Shown: piece by piece, positions 33,720-42,471 of the stretch
Numbering within the stretch: the stretch's first letter is position 1
Layout of the letters: every line of letters begins with the position of its first letter
Assembly (NCBI GenBank): GCA_041650035.1
Contig: JBAZLY010000005.1
Coordinates: 1-51,649 of the forward strand
Reading direction: 5' to 3'
DNA from: JAQUQI01 sp041650035
GTDB taxonomy: Bacteria; Omnitrophota; Gorgyraeia; JABMRG01
DNA: 51,649 nt
Notes under the pieces: generated by a model
The model's database searches: none
Told to the model about the DNA's origin: nothing
What the model saw: the letters and a program-made list of their open reading frames with translations, nothing else
Made by a program: the position numbers and the translations under genes

Positions 33720-36542
33720 ATGAAAAACGATTACATAATCATAAAAGGTGCCAGAGAGCATAACCTGAAATCGATAGACTTGAAATTGCCGAGAAACCGG
33801 CTTATTATCATTACCGGACTTTCTGGTTCAGGCAAATCATCTTTGGCCTTTGATACTATCTATGCCCAGGGGCAGATGAAGTATGTTGAGAGCCTCTCCG
33901 CTTACGCCCGGCAATTCCTTGAGCAGATGCAGAAGCCCGATGTAGACCGTATTGAAGGTCTCTCTCCCAGTATATCGATACAACAGAGAATGCCCGGCGC
34001 TAATCCGCGTTCAACAGTAGGCACTATAACCGAGATATACGATTATTTAAGACTTCTTTTTTCCAAGATCGGCCAGGTCCACTGTTATAAATGTTCAAGG
34101 CCCATAACGCGCCAAAGCCCTCAACAGATTATAGAATCTATTGGCAGGTGCCTTCGCGGCACGTCTGTAAATATATTAGCGCCTTTAGTGAGGGGAAAAA
34201 AAGGACAACACAAGGAGCTTTTACTTAAGTATAAGAGACAAGGTTTCATAAGGTTTAGGGTGGATGGCCGCGTCTTTGGTGCGGATGATCAGATAATTTT
34301 AGAAAAGAATACAAAACACACTATTGAAGCGGTTGTTGACAGGTTAAGCGTAAAAGATGAAAACAGAAAAAGGCTCGCAGACTCCGTCGAGACCGCTTTG
34401 GGTATAAGTGACGGGCTTGTTATTGTGACGTCACCTTCTTCTGCGGAAGGTATTTTACACAGCTGTAAGAATGCATGCGTGGAATGTGGCATAAGTTATC
34501 AGGAGTTTGAACCCAGGCACTTTTCGTTTAATTCCCCGTTTGGGGCCTGTCCGGTGTGCGATGGTCTCGGGCATAAACCGGAGATAGACCCTGAGCTTGT
34601 GGTAAAGGACGCCTCCAAGTCGATAAGACAGGGCGCGATAGAACCCTGGCGCCAAGGCGGTAAATCGATTCTGCTTTATTATACTCGGTTATTAGTAAAT
34701 CTTGCCGGTGATTACGGTTTAGACCTGGACGCGCCTTTTGCCAAGCTTGGCAGAAAGACGCGCGATCTTGTTCTTTTTGGCAGCAAGAGCGAGAAATATT
34801 CTCAAGGGTATTTTGAAGGGGTTATACCTAACCTTGAACGCCGTTTCAAGGAAACGGACAGTGATTATATAAGGGACTTTATCCATGGTTATATGTCAAT
34901 ACAACCATGCGTAGAGTGCAAGGGTATGAGGTTAAGAAAGGAGTCACTCGCGGTAAAGATCTCTGGAAAGAATATCGCGGATGTATGCAAGTTTTCGGTC
35001 GCAAATGCTGTCAGGTTTTTTGACAATCTTTACCTGGATAAAGAGCAGGAAAAAATATCCTCTGCTATATTGAAAGAGGTCAGATCCAGGCTTATGTTTT
35101 TATGCGATGTGGGATTGAATTATATTACTCTTGATAGAGTGACTTCAACGCTTTCAGGCGGAGAGGCGCAGCGCATAAGGCTTGCCACACAGATAGGTTC
35201 GGGGCTTACGGGTGTTCTTTATGTCCTGGATGAACCCAGTATCGGTCTGCATCAAAGGGACAATGAAAAATTGCTAATAACCCTTAAGGCCTTACGTGAT
35301 ATAGGCAATACCGTGATAGTTGTCGAACATGATGAGGCTATCATGCGAAGCGCCGATCATATAGTTGATTTAGGCCCCGGCGCGGGTAAGGCCGGAGGCC
35401 ATCTTATATATAACGGCAATGTCCCGGGCCTGTTGAGCAGCAAGGCATCCCTGACAGCGCGATATCTGAACAAGGATCTGGTTGTTTACGAGGCGAGACA
35501 GAGAAGGGATTATAGCAGATGCAGGAAGATCATAATAAAAGGCGCGCGCGAGCATAATCTGAAGAACATAGATGTGTCCATATCCTTAGGGGTCTTTAAT
35601 TGCGTGACAGGGGTATCGGGTTCCGGTAAATCTACATTGATAAACGAGATATTGTATAAAACCCTCGCGAAAAAATTTTACCGCGCGACGAGTAAATCAG
35701 GAAGGCATGACAGTATTGTCGGCAGTGAAAACATCGATAAGGTGATAGTAATAGACCAGTCTCCTATAGGCCGGACGCCGCGATCCAATCCTGCGACATA
35801 TACCGGCGCTTTTGGCCCCATAAGAGAGCTTTTTTCAAAATTGCCGGAGTCCAGAATAAGGGGCTATAAGCCCGGACGTTTTAGCTTTAATGTCAGAGGC
35901 GGCAGATGTCAGGCCTGCGAGGGTGATGGTGTTAAAAAGGTCGAGATGCATTTTCTTCCGGATGTCTATGTGCAATGCCAGGTATGCGGCGGAAAACGTT
36001 TTAACCAGCAGACGCTCGAGGTAAAATATAAAGGAAAATCTATTTCCGATGTCCTTCATATGCCGTTGAGCGAGGCTCTGCGCTTATTCGGCAACATACC
36101 GTCAATACGCAATAAGATAAGCGCGTTGGAAGATGTGGGTTTAGGATACATGGAACTGGGCCAGCAGGCAACCACACTTTCCGGTGGAGAGGCGCAAAGG
36201 GTTAAGCTGGCAACAGAACTTTGTAAAAAAGCGACAGGTAGGACCCTCTATATACTGGATGAGCCGACAACCGGACTTCATTTTGCCGACATCAGTAAAC
36301 TTTTGTCGGTCCTGCACAGCCTGGTTGATAACGGTAATACGGTTTTGGTAATAGAACATAACTTGGATGTTATTAACAGCGCGGATTATATTATAGACCT
36401 TGGCCCAGAAGGTGGTGATGCCGGCGGCTATATTGTTGCCTGCGGCAGTCCGGAAGAGATTGGTAGGGCAGAGGCCTCATATACAGGTCATTATATCAAT
36501 CTTTACGCGCGCGATGCTAAACCCGGGGTTAAAAAGACATAA
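33720..36542 (+). CDS. uvrA: Excinuclease ABC subunit A
   Basis: UvrA is the damage-recognition ATPase of nucleotide excision repair, working with UvrB and UvrC. From ATG 33720 it has 940 residues, the usual length. Two ABC modules are visible: Walker A GLSGSGKSSLAF with signature LSGGEAQRIRLA and Walker B LYVLDEPSIGLHQRDN, and the second GVSGSGKSTLIN with LSGGEAQRVKLA and LYILDEPTTGLHFAD. The zinc-finger cysteines C-x2-C in CVECG...CPVCDGLG and CQACEGDG...CQVCGGKR are intact. Family proteins start at the IIIKGAREHNLKSIDL region, so I reject the in-frame ATGs at 33663-33702. Confidence 0.97.
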   Translation: MKNDYIIIKGAREHNLKSIDLKLPRNRLIIITGLSGSGKSSLAFDTIYAQGQMKYVESLSAYARQFLEQMQKPDVDRIEGLSPSISIQQRMPGANPRSTVGTITEIYDYLRLLFSKIGQVHCYKCSRPITRQSPQQIIESIGRCLRGTSVNILAPLVRGKKGQHKELLLKYKRQGFIRFRVDGRVFGADDQIILEKNTKHTIEAVVDRLSVKDENRKRLADSVETALGISDGLVIVTSPSSAEGILHSCKNACVECGISYQEFEPRHFSFNSPFGACPVCDGLGHKPEIDPELVVKDASKSIRQGAIEPWRQGGKSILLYYTRLLVNLAGDYGLDLDAPFAKLGRKTRDLVLFGSKSEKYSQGYFEGVIPNLERRFKETDSDYIRDFIHGYMSIQPCVECKGMRLRKESLAVKISGKNIADVCKFSVANAVRFFDNLYLDKEQEKISSAILKEVRSRLMFLCDVGLNYITLDRVTSTLSGGEAQRIRLATQIGSGLTGVLYVLDEPSIGLHQRDNEKLLITLKALRDIGNTVIVVEHDEAIMRSADHIVDLGPGAGKAGGHLIYNGNVPGLLSSKASLTARYLNKDLVVYEARQRRDYSRCRKIIIKGAREHNLKNIDVSISLGVFNCVTGVSGSGKSTLINEILYKTLAKKFYRATSKSGRHDSIVGSENIDKVIVIDQSPIGRTPRSNPATYTGAFGPIRELFSKLPESRIRGYKPGRFSFNVRGGRCQACEGDGVKKVEMHFLPDVYVQCQVCGGKRFNQQTLEVKYKGKSISDVLHMPLSEALRLFGNIPSIRNKISALEDVGLGYMELGQQATTLSGGEAQRVKLATELCKKATGRTLYILDEPTTGLHFADISKLLSVLHSLVDNGNTVLVIEHNLDVINSADYIIDLGPEGGDAGGYIVACGSPEEIGRAEASYTGHYINLYARDAKPGVKKT

Positions 36543-36615
36543 AACCTGCCTGTTCTTATCTGCCGCGGCGCATAATCTACAGCACCCGCCCAGATACCCG
36601 CCTATAACATATAAG

Positions 36616-36644
36616 TTGAATATACATATACTATATGATATACT
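36616..36644 (+). promoter_or_regulatory. Promoter of the TPR-protein gene, with a near-leaderless start
   Basis: TTGAAT (36616-36621) and TATACT (36639-36644) are 17 bases apart. The predicted transcription start (near 36651) is only about three bases before the ATG at 36654, and no SD is present. Confidence 0.6.
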
Positions 36645-36653
36645 TAATTACTT

Positions 36654-39116
36654 ATGAAGAACAATCATAAATTTCCTATACTGTTTATCATTTGGTCTGT
36701 TTTGTGCCTGCCCGGTATTATCCGCGCCGATACGAACGGACAGATACCCTCTGTATCTGATTTAAGGGAGATGTTCGCGAAATCCCTTTATGATTCTACT
36801 ATAGAGGGATCCGATAGATTATTGCAGGTCCAACCCCAGCATACGCAAAGGGATGAGGTTTACGCCCTTTTGGGCATGTCTTATTTTTACAAAGGCTCTT
36901 ATAAAATGGCGCTTTATTTTTTCGAGGAGATCCTCAAGATGGATCAGTCGTCTATGAAGGATGCCGCGTTTTACTGGGGCGGAGAATGTGACCTCAATAT
37001 GGGTAATTTTGATAGCGCAATATCGTATTATCAAAAACTTGTCGAAGATTACCCCTCATCGGCATATCTGGCCGATGCCTATTACTCGAGAGGTTGTTCA
37101 CGCTACAATAAACATGAATACAAAGAGGCGCTTGAGGATTTTCAGAAGATAGCCTCGTCATATATGGATTCCAAGTCCTATCCACCGGCGCTTTATAAGA
37201 TTGCCGGTACATATTACAGCCTTTCCCGTTTAGATGACGCCAAAGCGGCGATAGATCTGTATATTGAAAAATTCCCACTGGCAACCGAGGCAAAGGAGGC
37301 GCTGTTTCTGAAAGGCGAGATAATGTATCAGCTGGGAAGGTTCGAGGACGCCATATCTTCTTACAGGTATTCATTAAAGCTTACCGGCGCAGGGCGCTGG
37401 GAACCTTACGCGCATTTAGCTATAGCCTGGTCAATGTTTAATATGGGTGATTATACCGCAGCCTCGGAGGAGTTTGCCGCGGTTTTAAACGAGGATTACG
37501 ACCCTGATCATCAGGCGAATGCGGTTTTTGGGATAGGCCTATGCTATGCGGCACAGAACATGTATAGCGAGGCTATAGATGTTTATGATAGACTGATTAG
37601 TGACCCGAGGTTTTCTAGATATCTTGAGGAGGCATATTTCAGGAAAGCCGAGTCATTGTTCCATCTGTCAAGGTTCAAAGAGGCTGTGTTGCAATACGAA
37701 TATCTGCTGGATAGTTTCCCTGCCGGCCAGTTTTCCTCCAAATCGTATTATAATCTTGCGTTGGCGTTGTTTAGGACAAAGGATTATCCCCGCGCGATCA
37801 TATGCCTTGAAGAGGCTAAGGCAAAGGCCCCGGAGCCGAGTCTAAAGGCCGATATTGCTTGCCGGATAGCGGACGCTTACCTTGCCATGAGCGATTATAA
37901 GAATTCAAGAAGATATTACGATGAGGTTTTAAGCTGCTATCCTGACAGTCCTTATGTTGATTACGCGCAATATCACCTAGGGCTTATTTTTATCAGCCTG
38001 GGGGAGCTTGACGCGGCCATAATAACCTTAAATAGCCTGATAAGCAATTTTCCGCAAAGCCGGCTTTTTGATCAGGCGGAGTTTGAGCTGGCCAGCGCCT
38101 ATTACGCGCAGGGCCATTATGAATTGGCGTTAAAGGGCTACTATAGGGTCATTGATAACACGAAAGACGCCGGTCTGGCTGATAAGGCTAAGTATCAAAT
38201 AGGGGTATGTTTTTATAGCAAGGCCCATTACGCGGATGCCGTTAAGGTCTTTGAAGGCCTGGTTGACGCGACAACCGACGCTGATATAGAACGTTTATCC
38301 AGATATGAGTTGGCATGGTGTTATTACAGGATGGATGAAGAGGCAAGGGCGCTGAAGGCTTTTGATGATTATATTGCCCGCTATCCTGACAACGACCTGA
38401 CTGCTGATGTTATATATTGGTTTGCTCAATATTATTACAATAAAGGGTCTTATGGCAGGGTCAGGATAAGCTTAAATAGAATATCCCAGGGTTTTCCCGA
38501 CAGTGGTTTCAATGATAGAATTGATTATCTTTTAGCGTGGACATTATATCGCGAAGGCAAGCCAAGCCAGGCGCTTGCCCAGTTTGAGGCTGTAATATCC
38601 AGATACCCGGATACCGATGTTGCAGATGATTCAATAATATCTTTAGGCGATATATTTGTTGAGCTTGGCAGGCATAATGACGGGATAAGGGTCCTTAACG
38701 GATTTTTAAGGCAGACGGATTCTCAGAGGCTGAAAAGGACCATAAATAAGAAAATCGGACTTATGTATCAGGCTGAAGGTTTTTACAATTTGGCCGTCAG
38801 TTATTACCAAAAATCCATTACTAATGAGAGCAATGATTTTAACGCTGAATTGCAATTCAAGATAGCCCAATGTCTGGAGGATGAATCCAATTTCGAAAAT
38901 GCTGTATCAGAATATCTGAAGGTAGAATACATATATCCTAACAGCAAGTCCTGGGTCGTGAGGTCCCGGCTAAGAGTGGCCCATATATTGGAGTCTCAAG
39001 CCAGATGGGGTGAGGCTAAAAAGATCTATGAGCAGATATCATTGGAAGATATCGACGAGGCAAAATATGCCCGGGAACGTTTATTGTGGATGGACAGACA
39101 CAGGGACGAATTGTAG
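36654..39116 (+). CDS. Exported tetratricopeptide-repeat protein
   Basis: An 820-residue protein with a Sec signal peptide (basic MKNNHK start, hydrophobic core to about residue 20, cleavage likely after IIRA). The rest is almost entirely TPR-type helix pairs with repeated patterns such as ALLGMSYFYKGSYKMALYFFEEIL, AISYYQKLVEDYPSSAYLADAYYSRG and ALKAFDDYIARYPDNDLTADVIYWFA. The P-(D/S)-(S/T) endings and Y/F spacing match the tetratricopeptide forms of the CpoB/YbgF and BamD type. It precedes exbB-exbD-tonB-like genes, so a periplasmic scaffold for that complex is likely; no direct partner is shown. Confidence 0.9.
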   Translation: MKNNHKFPILFIIWSVLCLPGIIRADTNGQIPSVSDLREMFAKSLYDSTIEGSDRLLQVQPQHTQRDEVYALLGMSYFYKGSYKMALYFFEEILKMDQSSMKDAAFYWGGECDLNMGNFDSAISYYQKLVEDYPSSAYLADAYYSRGCSRYNKHEYKEALEDFQKIASSYMDSKSYPPALYKIAGTYYSLSRLDDAKAAIDLYIEKFPLATEAKEALFLKGEIMYQLGRFEDAISSYRYSLKLTGAGRWEPYAHLAIAWSMFNMGDYTAASEEFAAVLNEDYDPDHQANAVFGIGLCYAAQNMYSEAIDVYDRLISDPRFSRYLEEAYFRKAESLFHLSRFKEAVLQYEYLLDSFPAGQFSSKSYYNLALALFRTKDYPRAIICLEEAKAKAPEPSLKADIACRIADAYLAMSDYKNSRRYYDEVLSCYPDSPYVDYAQYHLGLIFISLGELDAAIITLNSLISNFPQSRLFDQAEFELASAYYAQGHYELALKGYYRVIDNTKDAGLADKAKYQIGVCFYSKAHYADAVKVFEGLVDATTDADIERLSRYELAWCYYRMDEEARALKAFDDYIARYPDNDLTADVIYWFAQYYYNKGSYGRVRISLNRISQGFPDSGFNDRIDYLLAWTLYREGKPSQALAQFEAVISRYPDTDVADDSIISLGDIFVELGRHNDGIRVLNGFLRQTDSQRLKRTINKKIGLMYQAEGFYNLAVSYYQKSITNESNDFNAELQFKIAQCLEDESNFENAVSEYLKVEYIYPNSKSWVVRSRLRVAHILESQARWGEAKKIYEQISLEDIDEAKYARERLLWMDRHRDEL

Positions 39117-39140
39117 CTTTTTATTCTCCCTGACGGGTTG

Positions 39141-39171
39141 TTGCCTTTGGATAAGTGATGCGGCATATAAT
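39141..39171 (+). promoter_or_regulatory. Candidate promoter of the exbB-exbD-tonB-like genes
   Basis: A perfect TATAAT (39166-39171) follows TTGCCT (39141-39146) after 19 bases, a long but usable spacing. The exbB-like start at 39220 has AGAGGAGG upstream. Confidence 0.5.
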
Positions 39172-39219
39172 AGCAGACAATTAGGTTGACGTTAACACAG
39201 CAAAAAAGAGGAGGCGGTC

Positions 39220-39852
39220 ATGTTGGATTTTGTCATAAAAGGCGGGCCATTAATGTACCCGGTAATATTATGCTCTATCATAGCTATGGCGATAGTAATA
39301 GAAAGGGTTTATCACCTGTATAGGGCAAGGATAGATACGCGTAAGTTTATGGATGAGATCTCCAATGTCTTGCGCCGAAACAAAATAATCGAAGCCATCG
39401 AGATATGCGATAAGACTCCTGGGCCGATAGCCCATATTCTAAAAGCGGGCATATTGAAACATGACAGGCCCCGGCAGGAGATAAAAGAGGCCATAGAAGA
39501 AGCGGCATTATATGAAGTTCCAAGGATGGAAAAAAACCTGACAGCTCTTTCCACTATAGCGCATATCTCGCCGCTATTAGGGCTTTTAGGCACGGTAGTG
39601 GGTATGGTAAGCTGTTTTCAGGTTATACAACAAAAATCTACATCACTAAACCCTGTTTCTCCTGGTGACCTGGCAGGCGGTATCTGGCAGGCGTTAATAA
39701 CGACAGTCGCCGGGCTCACCGTGGCGATACCGGTTTATGTTGCCTATAATTACCTGGTAAGCCGGGTAAATTATCTCGTTATTGATATGGAAAGAAGCGC
39801 TACCGATCTTATCAATATACTTGCACAGAGGGGCAGAGACCATGAAGCTTAA
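39220..39852 (+). CDS. MotA/TolQ/ExbB proton channel family protein
   Basis: A 210-residue inner-membrane protein of the ExbB/TolQ family that, with ExbD/TolR, converts the proton gradient into force on a TonB/TolA-type rod. Three membrane segments are seen: about residues 8-28, 107-128 and 147-172. The signature SPLLGLLGTVVGMVSCFQVIQ and the C-terminal ITTVAGLTVAIPVYVAYNYLVSRV region are diagnostic. The end overlaps the exbD-like gene by 11 bases. Sequence alone does not separate TolQ from ExbB. Confidence 0.93.
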   Translation: MLDFVIKGGPLMYPVILCSIIAMAIVIERVYHLYRARIDTRKFMDEISNVLRRNKIIEAIEICDKTPGPIAHILKAGILKHDRPRQEIKEAIEEAALYEVPRMEKNLTALSTIAHISPLLGLLGTVVGMVSCFQVIQQKSTSLNPVSPGDLAGGIWQALITTVAGLTVAIPVYVAYNYLVSRVNYLVIDMERSATDLINILAQRGRDHEA

Positions 39853-40249
39853 AAGGCATATCAAACTGGAGAGGACATTAAAGACCATAGACATAGCCCC
39901 GCTGATCGATGTCGTGTTTTTGTTGTTGATATTTTTTATGCTGACATCCAGTTTTATATTCCAGCCGGGCATAAAGGTAAATCTGCCCCGCGCAATCACG
40001 TCAGAGATGCTTAGCGAAGACAGCGCCATTATCAATATCACGTCCGAAAACCTGATCTATTATAATCAAAAGCTGGTTACCTCAAAGGAGCTTAATCTAT
40101 TATTAAAGGATATTGCTTCTTCCAGACTGCCTGTTCTCATAAGGTCTGACAGAAGGGCCTCATTAGGCAGGATAGTTGAGGTCTGGGATATGTGCAGACA
40201 GGAAGGCGTCAGGCAGGTCAATATTGCCACAACTCAAACCGCAGATTAG
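39842..40249 (+). CDS. ExbD/TolR family biopolymer transport protein
   Basis: A 135-residue protein with one N-terminal membrane helix carrying the proton-relay aspartate in IAPLIDVVFLLLIFFMLTSSF (about residues 17-37), and a periplasmic domain with VNLPRA and VLIRSDRRASLGRIVEVWDMCRQEGVRQVNIAT. ATG 39842 lies inside the end of the exbB-like gene and gives a normal family N terminus; an in-frame start at 39782 would add 20 residues overlapping exbB and is rejected. Confidence 0.93.
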   Translation: MKLKRHIKLERTLKTIDIAPLIDVVFLLLIFFMLTSSFIFQPGIKVNLPRAITSEMLSEDSAIINITSENLIYYNQKLVTSKELNLLLKDIASSRLPVLIRSDRRASLGRIVEVWDMCRQEGVRQVNIATTQTAD

Positions 40250-40264
40250 GGGTTTACGACTTAT

Positions 40265-40960
40265 ATGGGCCTTAAACTGAATTTTAACCTTGCCTTTGTG
40301 CTGTCATTACTTTGGCACCTGTTGTGTTTTTTTATGGTTACTATTGTGATAGCGCCTGTCGGTATCAGTAATAAGAAGCTATCGGATATATATTTTCTCG
40401 GCTCGTTTATCGATAAAGATTCGCCCGCCCGCGCGCTGAAAAAAATGGATGGTTTTTCACCCATGCCTCCGACGCTGCCGGCAGATAGTCCGAGTTGTAA
40501 TTTCGGGCTTAAAGACATCCAGCCAGTTCTCCTCGCGGAAGGGGATAACTCTATAGGCATAAAGAGACATTATGATTTTAACCCCGGGAGGGGTATTTGC
40601 CTTGGCTATACCGATACCGCTGACAGGGGGCGTGATCTCCGGCCCAGGCCTTACATCCTTCTATCCGGGCCTGGCGGCAGACCTATTTCACCAGAGATCC
40701 TGTCCATGCCTGAATTGGCCGGCCTTATCAGGGAATTATCCCGGGCAATTGGCAATAGCGGCGTATTATCATTTTACGAAGCCGATATGCTTTTATCGGT
40801 GAGCCAGGGCGGTCGGATAGAATCAGCCGGTATAATCAAGAGTGCGGGCCCGGCCGCGGCAGATGCTGTTATGGCCGATTATATTAAAAGATGCAGGCTC
40901 AAGCCTGGAAGCACGGAACGTGCGCGGGATATGAGTGTGCGCGTAAAACTTGTGTTATAA
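40265..40960 (+). CDS. TonB/TolA-like energy-transducing protein
   Basis: A 231-residue protein with one N-terminal membrane segment (about residues 7-31) containing the TonB-type S-x3-H motif, Ser14 and His18, in FVLSLLWHLL. A proline-containing linker follows. The C-terminal part (about 150-231) ends with a beta-rich module, SVSQGGRIESAGII...CRLKPG...VRVKLVL, resembling TonB_C. Overall similarity to named TonB proteins is weak. Position directly after exbB- and exbD-like genes is the main support. Confidence 0.72.
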   Translation: MGLKLNFNLAFVLSLLWHLLCFFMVTIVIAPVGISNKKLSDIYFLGSFIDKDSPARALKKMDGFSPMPPTLPADSPSCNFGLKDIQPVLLAEGDNSIGIKRHYDFNPGRGICLGYTDTADRGRDLRPRPYILLSGPGGRPISPEILSMPELAGLIRELSRAIGNSGVLSFYEADMLLSVSQGGRIESAGIIKSAGPAAADAVMADYIKRCRLKPGSTERARDMSVRVKLVL

Positions 40961-40990
40961 AGGGCCTAAGGCAAAACAAAAGTCTAAATC

Positions 40991-41230
40991 ATGATTGAGC
41001 TTGACATTTCCATTGCGGTTGCGTTATATTTGTTTGTAACAGTAGTGCTTGTACTGTTATTATGGCTTTTTGTTGACCCAGACGCGCGGCCGAGGCAATA
41101 CGCTTCGGAAGAGAAATTTATCTGGCAATGCGAGGTTTGTTTTTTTTCTTATGTGGATAGCCGCAACGATATAATCTCCAAGTGCCCGCGATGCGGTAGT
41201 TTTAATAAACGGGAGGCGGCAGGTTCGTGA
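40991..41230 (+). CDS. Small membrane-anchored zinc-ribbon protein
   Basis: A 79-residue protein with one hydrophobic helix (about residues 8-27), a charged linker, and a C-terminal four-cysteine zinc ribbon, WQCEVC followed about 18 residues later by CPRCGS. I do not recognise a family. The start ATG has only a weak SD. It trails the TonB-like gene by 30 bases and may belong to that operon. It could be a structural or redox/metal-sensing accessory of the ExbB/D complex, but this is guesswork. Confidence 0.72.
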   Translation: MIELDISIAVALYLFVTVVLVLLLWLFVDPDARPRQYASEEKFIWQCEVCFFSYVDSRNDIISKCPRCGSFNKREAAGS

Positions 41231-41362
41231 TGCCGTGTATTACTGTAAGGCGCTAACCGGATTAGGCATAAAATCGTATAGAATATGGTTTAGTATACTA
41301 GTAACCGGTAACAAGGCCGGGTGTATCAAATCTGTTGATATATTCAAAAAAATTCGTAAAGG

Positions 41363-41569
41363 GTGCGTATGGTTGTGGTTTGCCAAAAATGCCCAGCCTT
41401 GTTTTAGATTCAGGAAATAGACCTTATTTTAAGCGGTTTGGCCGTTCGGAATTGCAGGGATAAGGATTGTCTTTATTGTGTTTTTAGAAAAATTATGCGC
41501 GCAGGTTATATTATCTGTAATGCGCCGGTTTTTTTAATCAAGGCAAAGATTATAAGTTCCAATGGATGA
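41363..41569 (+). pseudogene. Possible remnant of a zinc-ribbon gene
   Basis: From ATG 41369 the frame reads MVVVCQKCPALF and then meets TAG at 41405. The same frame stays open for a further 53 codons with cysteine-rich text such as NCRDKDCLYC, ending at TGA 41567-41569. A shift of frame near the TAG would give CPALF-LDSGNRPYF, which recalls MJ0042-type zinc-ribbon starts. UAG is a normal stop elsewhere here. I read it as decay or chance. Bases 41231-41583 otherwise hold nothing I can support. Confidence 0.2.
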
Positions 41570-41583
41570 CTTCAGTTGTTTTT

Positions 41584-41659
41584 GGGGATGTAGCTCAGTT
41601 GGGAGAGCGCCTCGTTCGCAACGAGGAGGCCGTGGGTTCAACTCCCATCATCTCCACCA
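41584..41659 (+). tRNA. tRNA-Ala (anticodon CGC)
   Basis: A 76-base cloverleaf. The acceptor GGGGATG pairs with CATCTCC (one G-U), the D-arm includes AGCTCAGTTGGGAGAGC, the anticodon stem is CCTCG/CGAGG with loop TTCGCAA (anticodon CGC, reading GCG), and the T-arm is GTGGG-TTCAACT-CCCAT. Discriminator A and an encoded CCA end it. Confidence 0.97.
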
Positions 41660-41933
41660 GTTTTTCACCAGTCTTTTATGCCCCCTCTTTACAAATTTTT
41701 TCCGTATTTAAAATATCAGTTATCTTTTCCGGCATATTAATTTTTAATTATAATTAGTGCATGTTTATGGTATAGAGATACCAGACCCGGGTTTTTTAAA
41801 TTACTTATTATATATATTGAAAAAGTATTTAGTATAAAGGGGAAGGTAACGTGTCCATTCCGCTACCCGCTTCACTATATTAATAGCTCTTATCCTTGAT
41901 GCAAGCGATTGTCTTTGCAATGGTAATGCCGCT

Positions 41934-42247
41934 ATGGTTAATGATGACTGTTTTAGCCCCGAACAGCAGTTCAATTATTGCAAGCATGATGACCTGATAC
42001 GTAATATTATCGAGCGGCTGATACCGTTCATGACATAGTCCATAGGTATATTACATATCCGCTCAATGGCGGTAGCCGCGTGGTAATTCGTAGCGGCCTT
42101 GTTCCTGTTATTGAAAAGGCGACAAACAAGGCGGTCAGATGGTATACGCAATTTGAGGTGGATAAAGAGGATTTGGTTGAATTATACGTAAATGACAATG
42201 ATTTTGCCGCTTTAATATATCTGCTAATGCATAAGCATGCCTTTTAA
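41934..42247 (+). pseudogene. Frameshifted gene remnant, unknown protein
   Basis: Two adjoining frames both look coding. From ATG 41934 one reads MVNDDCFSPEQQFNYCKHDD-LIRNIIERLIP to TAG at 42036. A second frame, open from 42005 to TAA at 42247, reads AADTVHDIVHRYITYPLNGG, RVVIRSGLVPVIEKATNKAV and VDKEDLVELYVNDNDFAALI. One indel near 42005-42035 would join them into a protein of about 100 residues or more; the open frame extends upstream to about 41850 without an ATG. I recognise no family. A sequencing error or programmed shift is an alternative. The rest of 41660-42471 (812 bases) shows only A/T-rich DNA and the amrS promoter region. Confidence 0.4.
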
Positions 42248-42460
42248 CGAAATCATATAGCAACGATCCCGCCGGATATAGGCGGGCTTGCTTGCATATG
42301 GACGAAATATTATAATACTGATAAAGGCCTTGGCAGGCGCCATTATTTTATAAAGTGTTTTTACCTATATTCCACTATTTGTTTCCGGGCTGACGGGTTG
42401 ATCCCTTTGCCTGTCATATCTTTGATGGATAAATTTGTTTTACTTGCATAGCCGAAGTAG

Positions 42461-42466
42461 TATAAT
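42461..42466 (+). promoter_or_regulatory. -10 box for the AmmeMemoRadiSam cluster, with the start codon near +1
   Basis: A perfect TATAAT ends five bases before the ATG at 42472, so the predicted transcription start coincides with the start codon. No good -35 is visible at 16-18 bases upstream (TTGTTT at 42435-42440 is 20 bases away), and no SD is present. Confidence 0.35.
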
Positions 42467-42471
42467 ATATA

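Noticed and set aside
41235..41420. 61-codon ORF after the membrane zinc-ribbon gene
   Set aside because: No SD, no recognisable pattern, and an overlapping frame looks slightly more coding; the area seems to be decayed DNA.
41369..41569. UAG recoding (pyrrolysine-like) in the cysteine-rich frame
   Set aside because: UAG ends pgk, argB and other intact genes here, no pyl genes are seen, and the product has no known UAG-decoded family.
41566..41757. Open frame running across the tRNA-Ala gene
   Set aside because: The sequence is fully explained by the tRNA cloverleaf.
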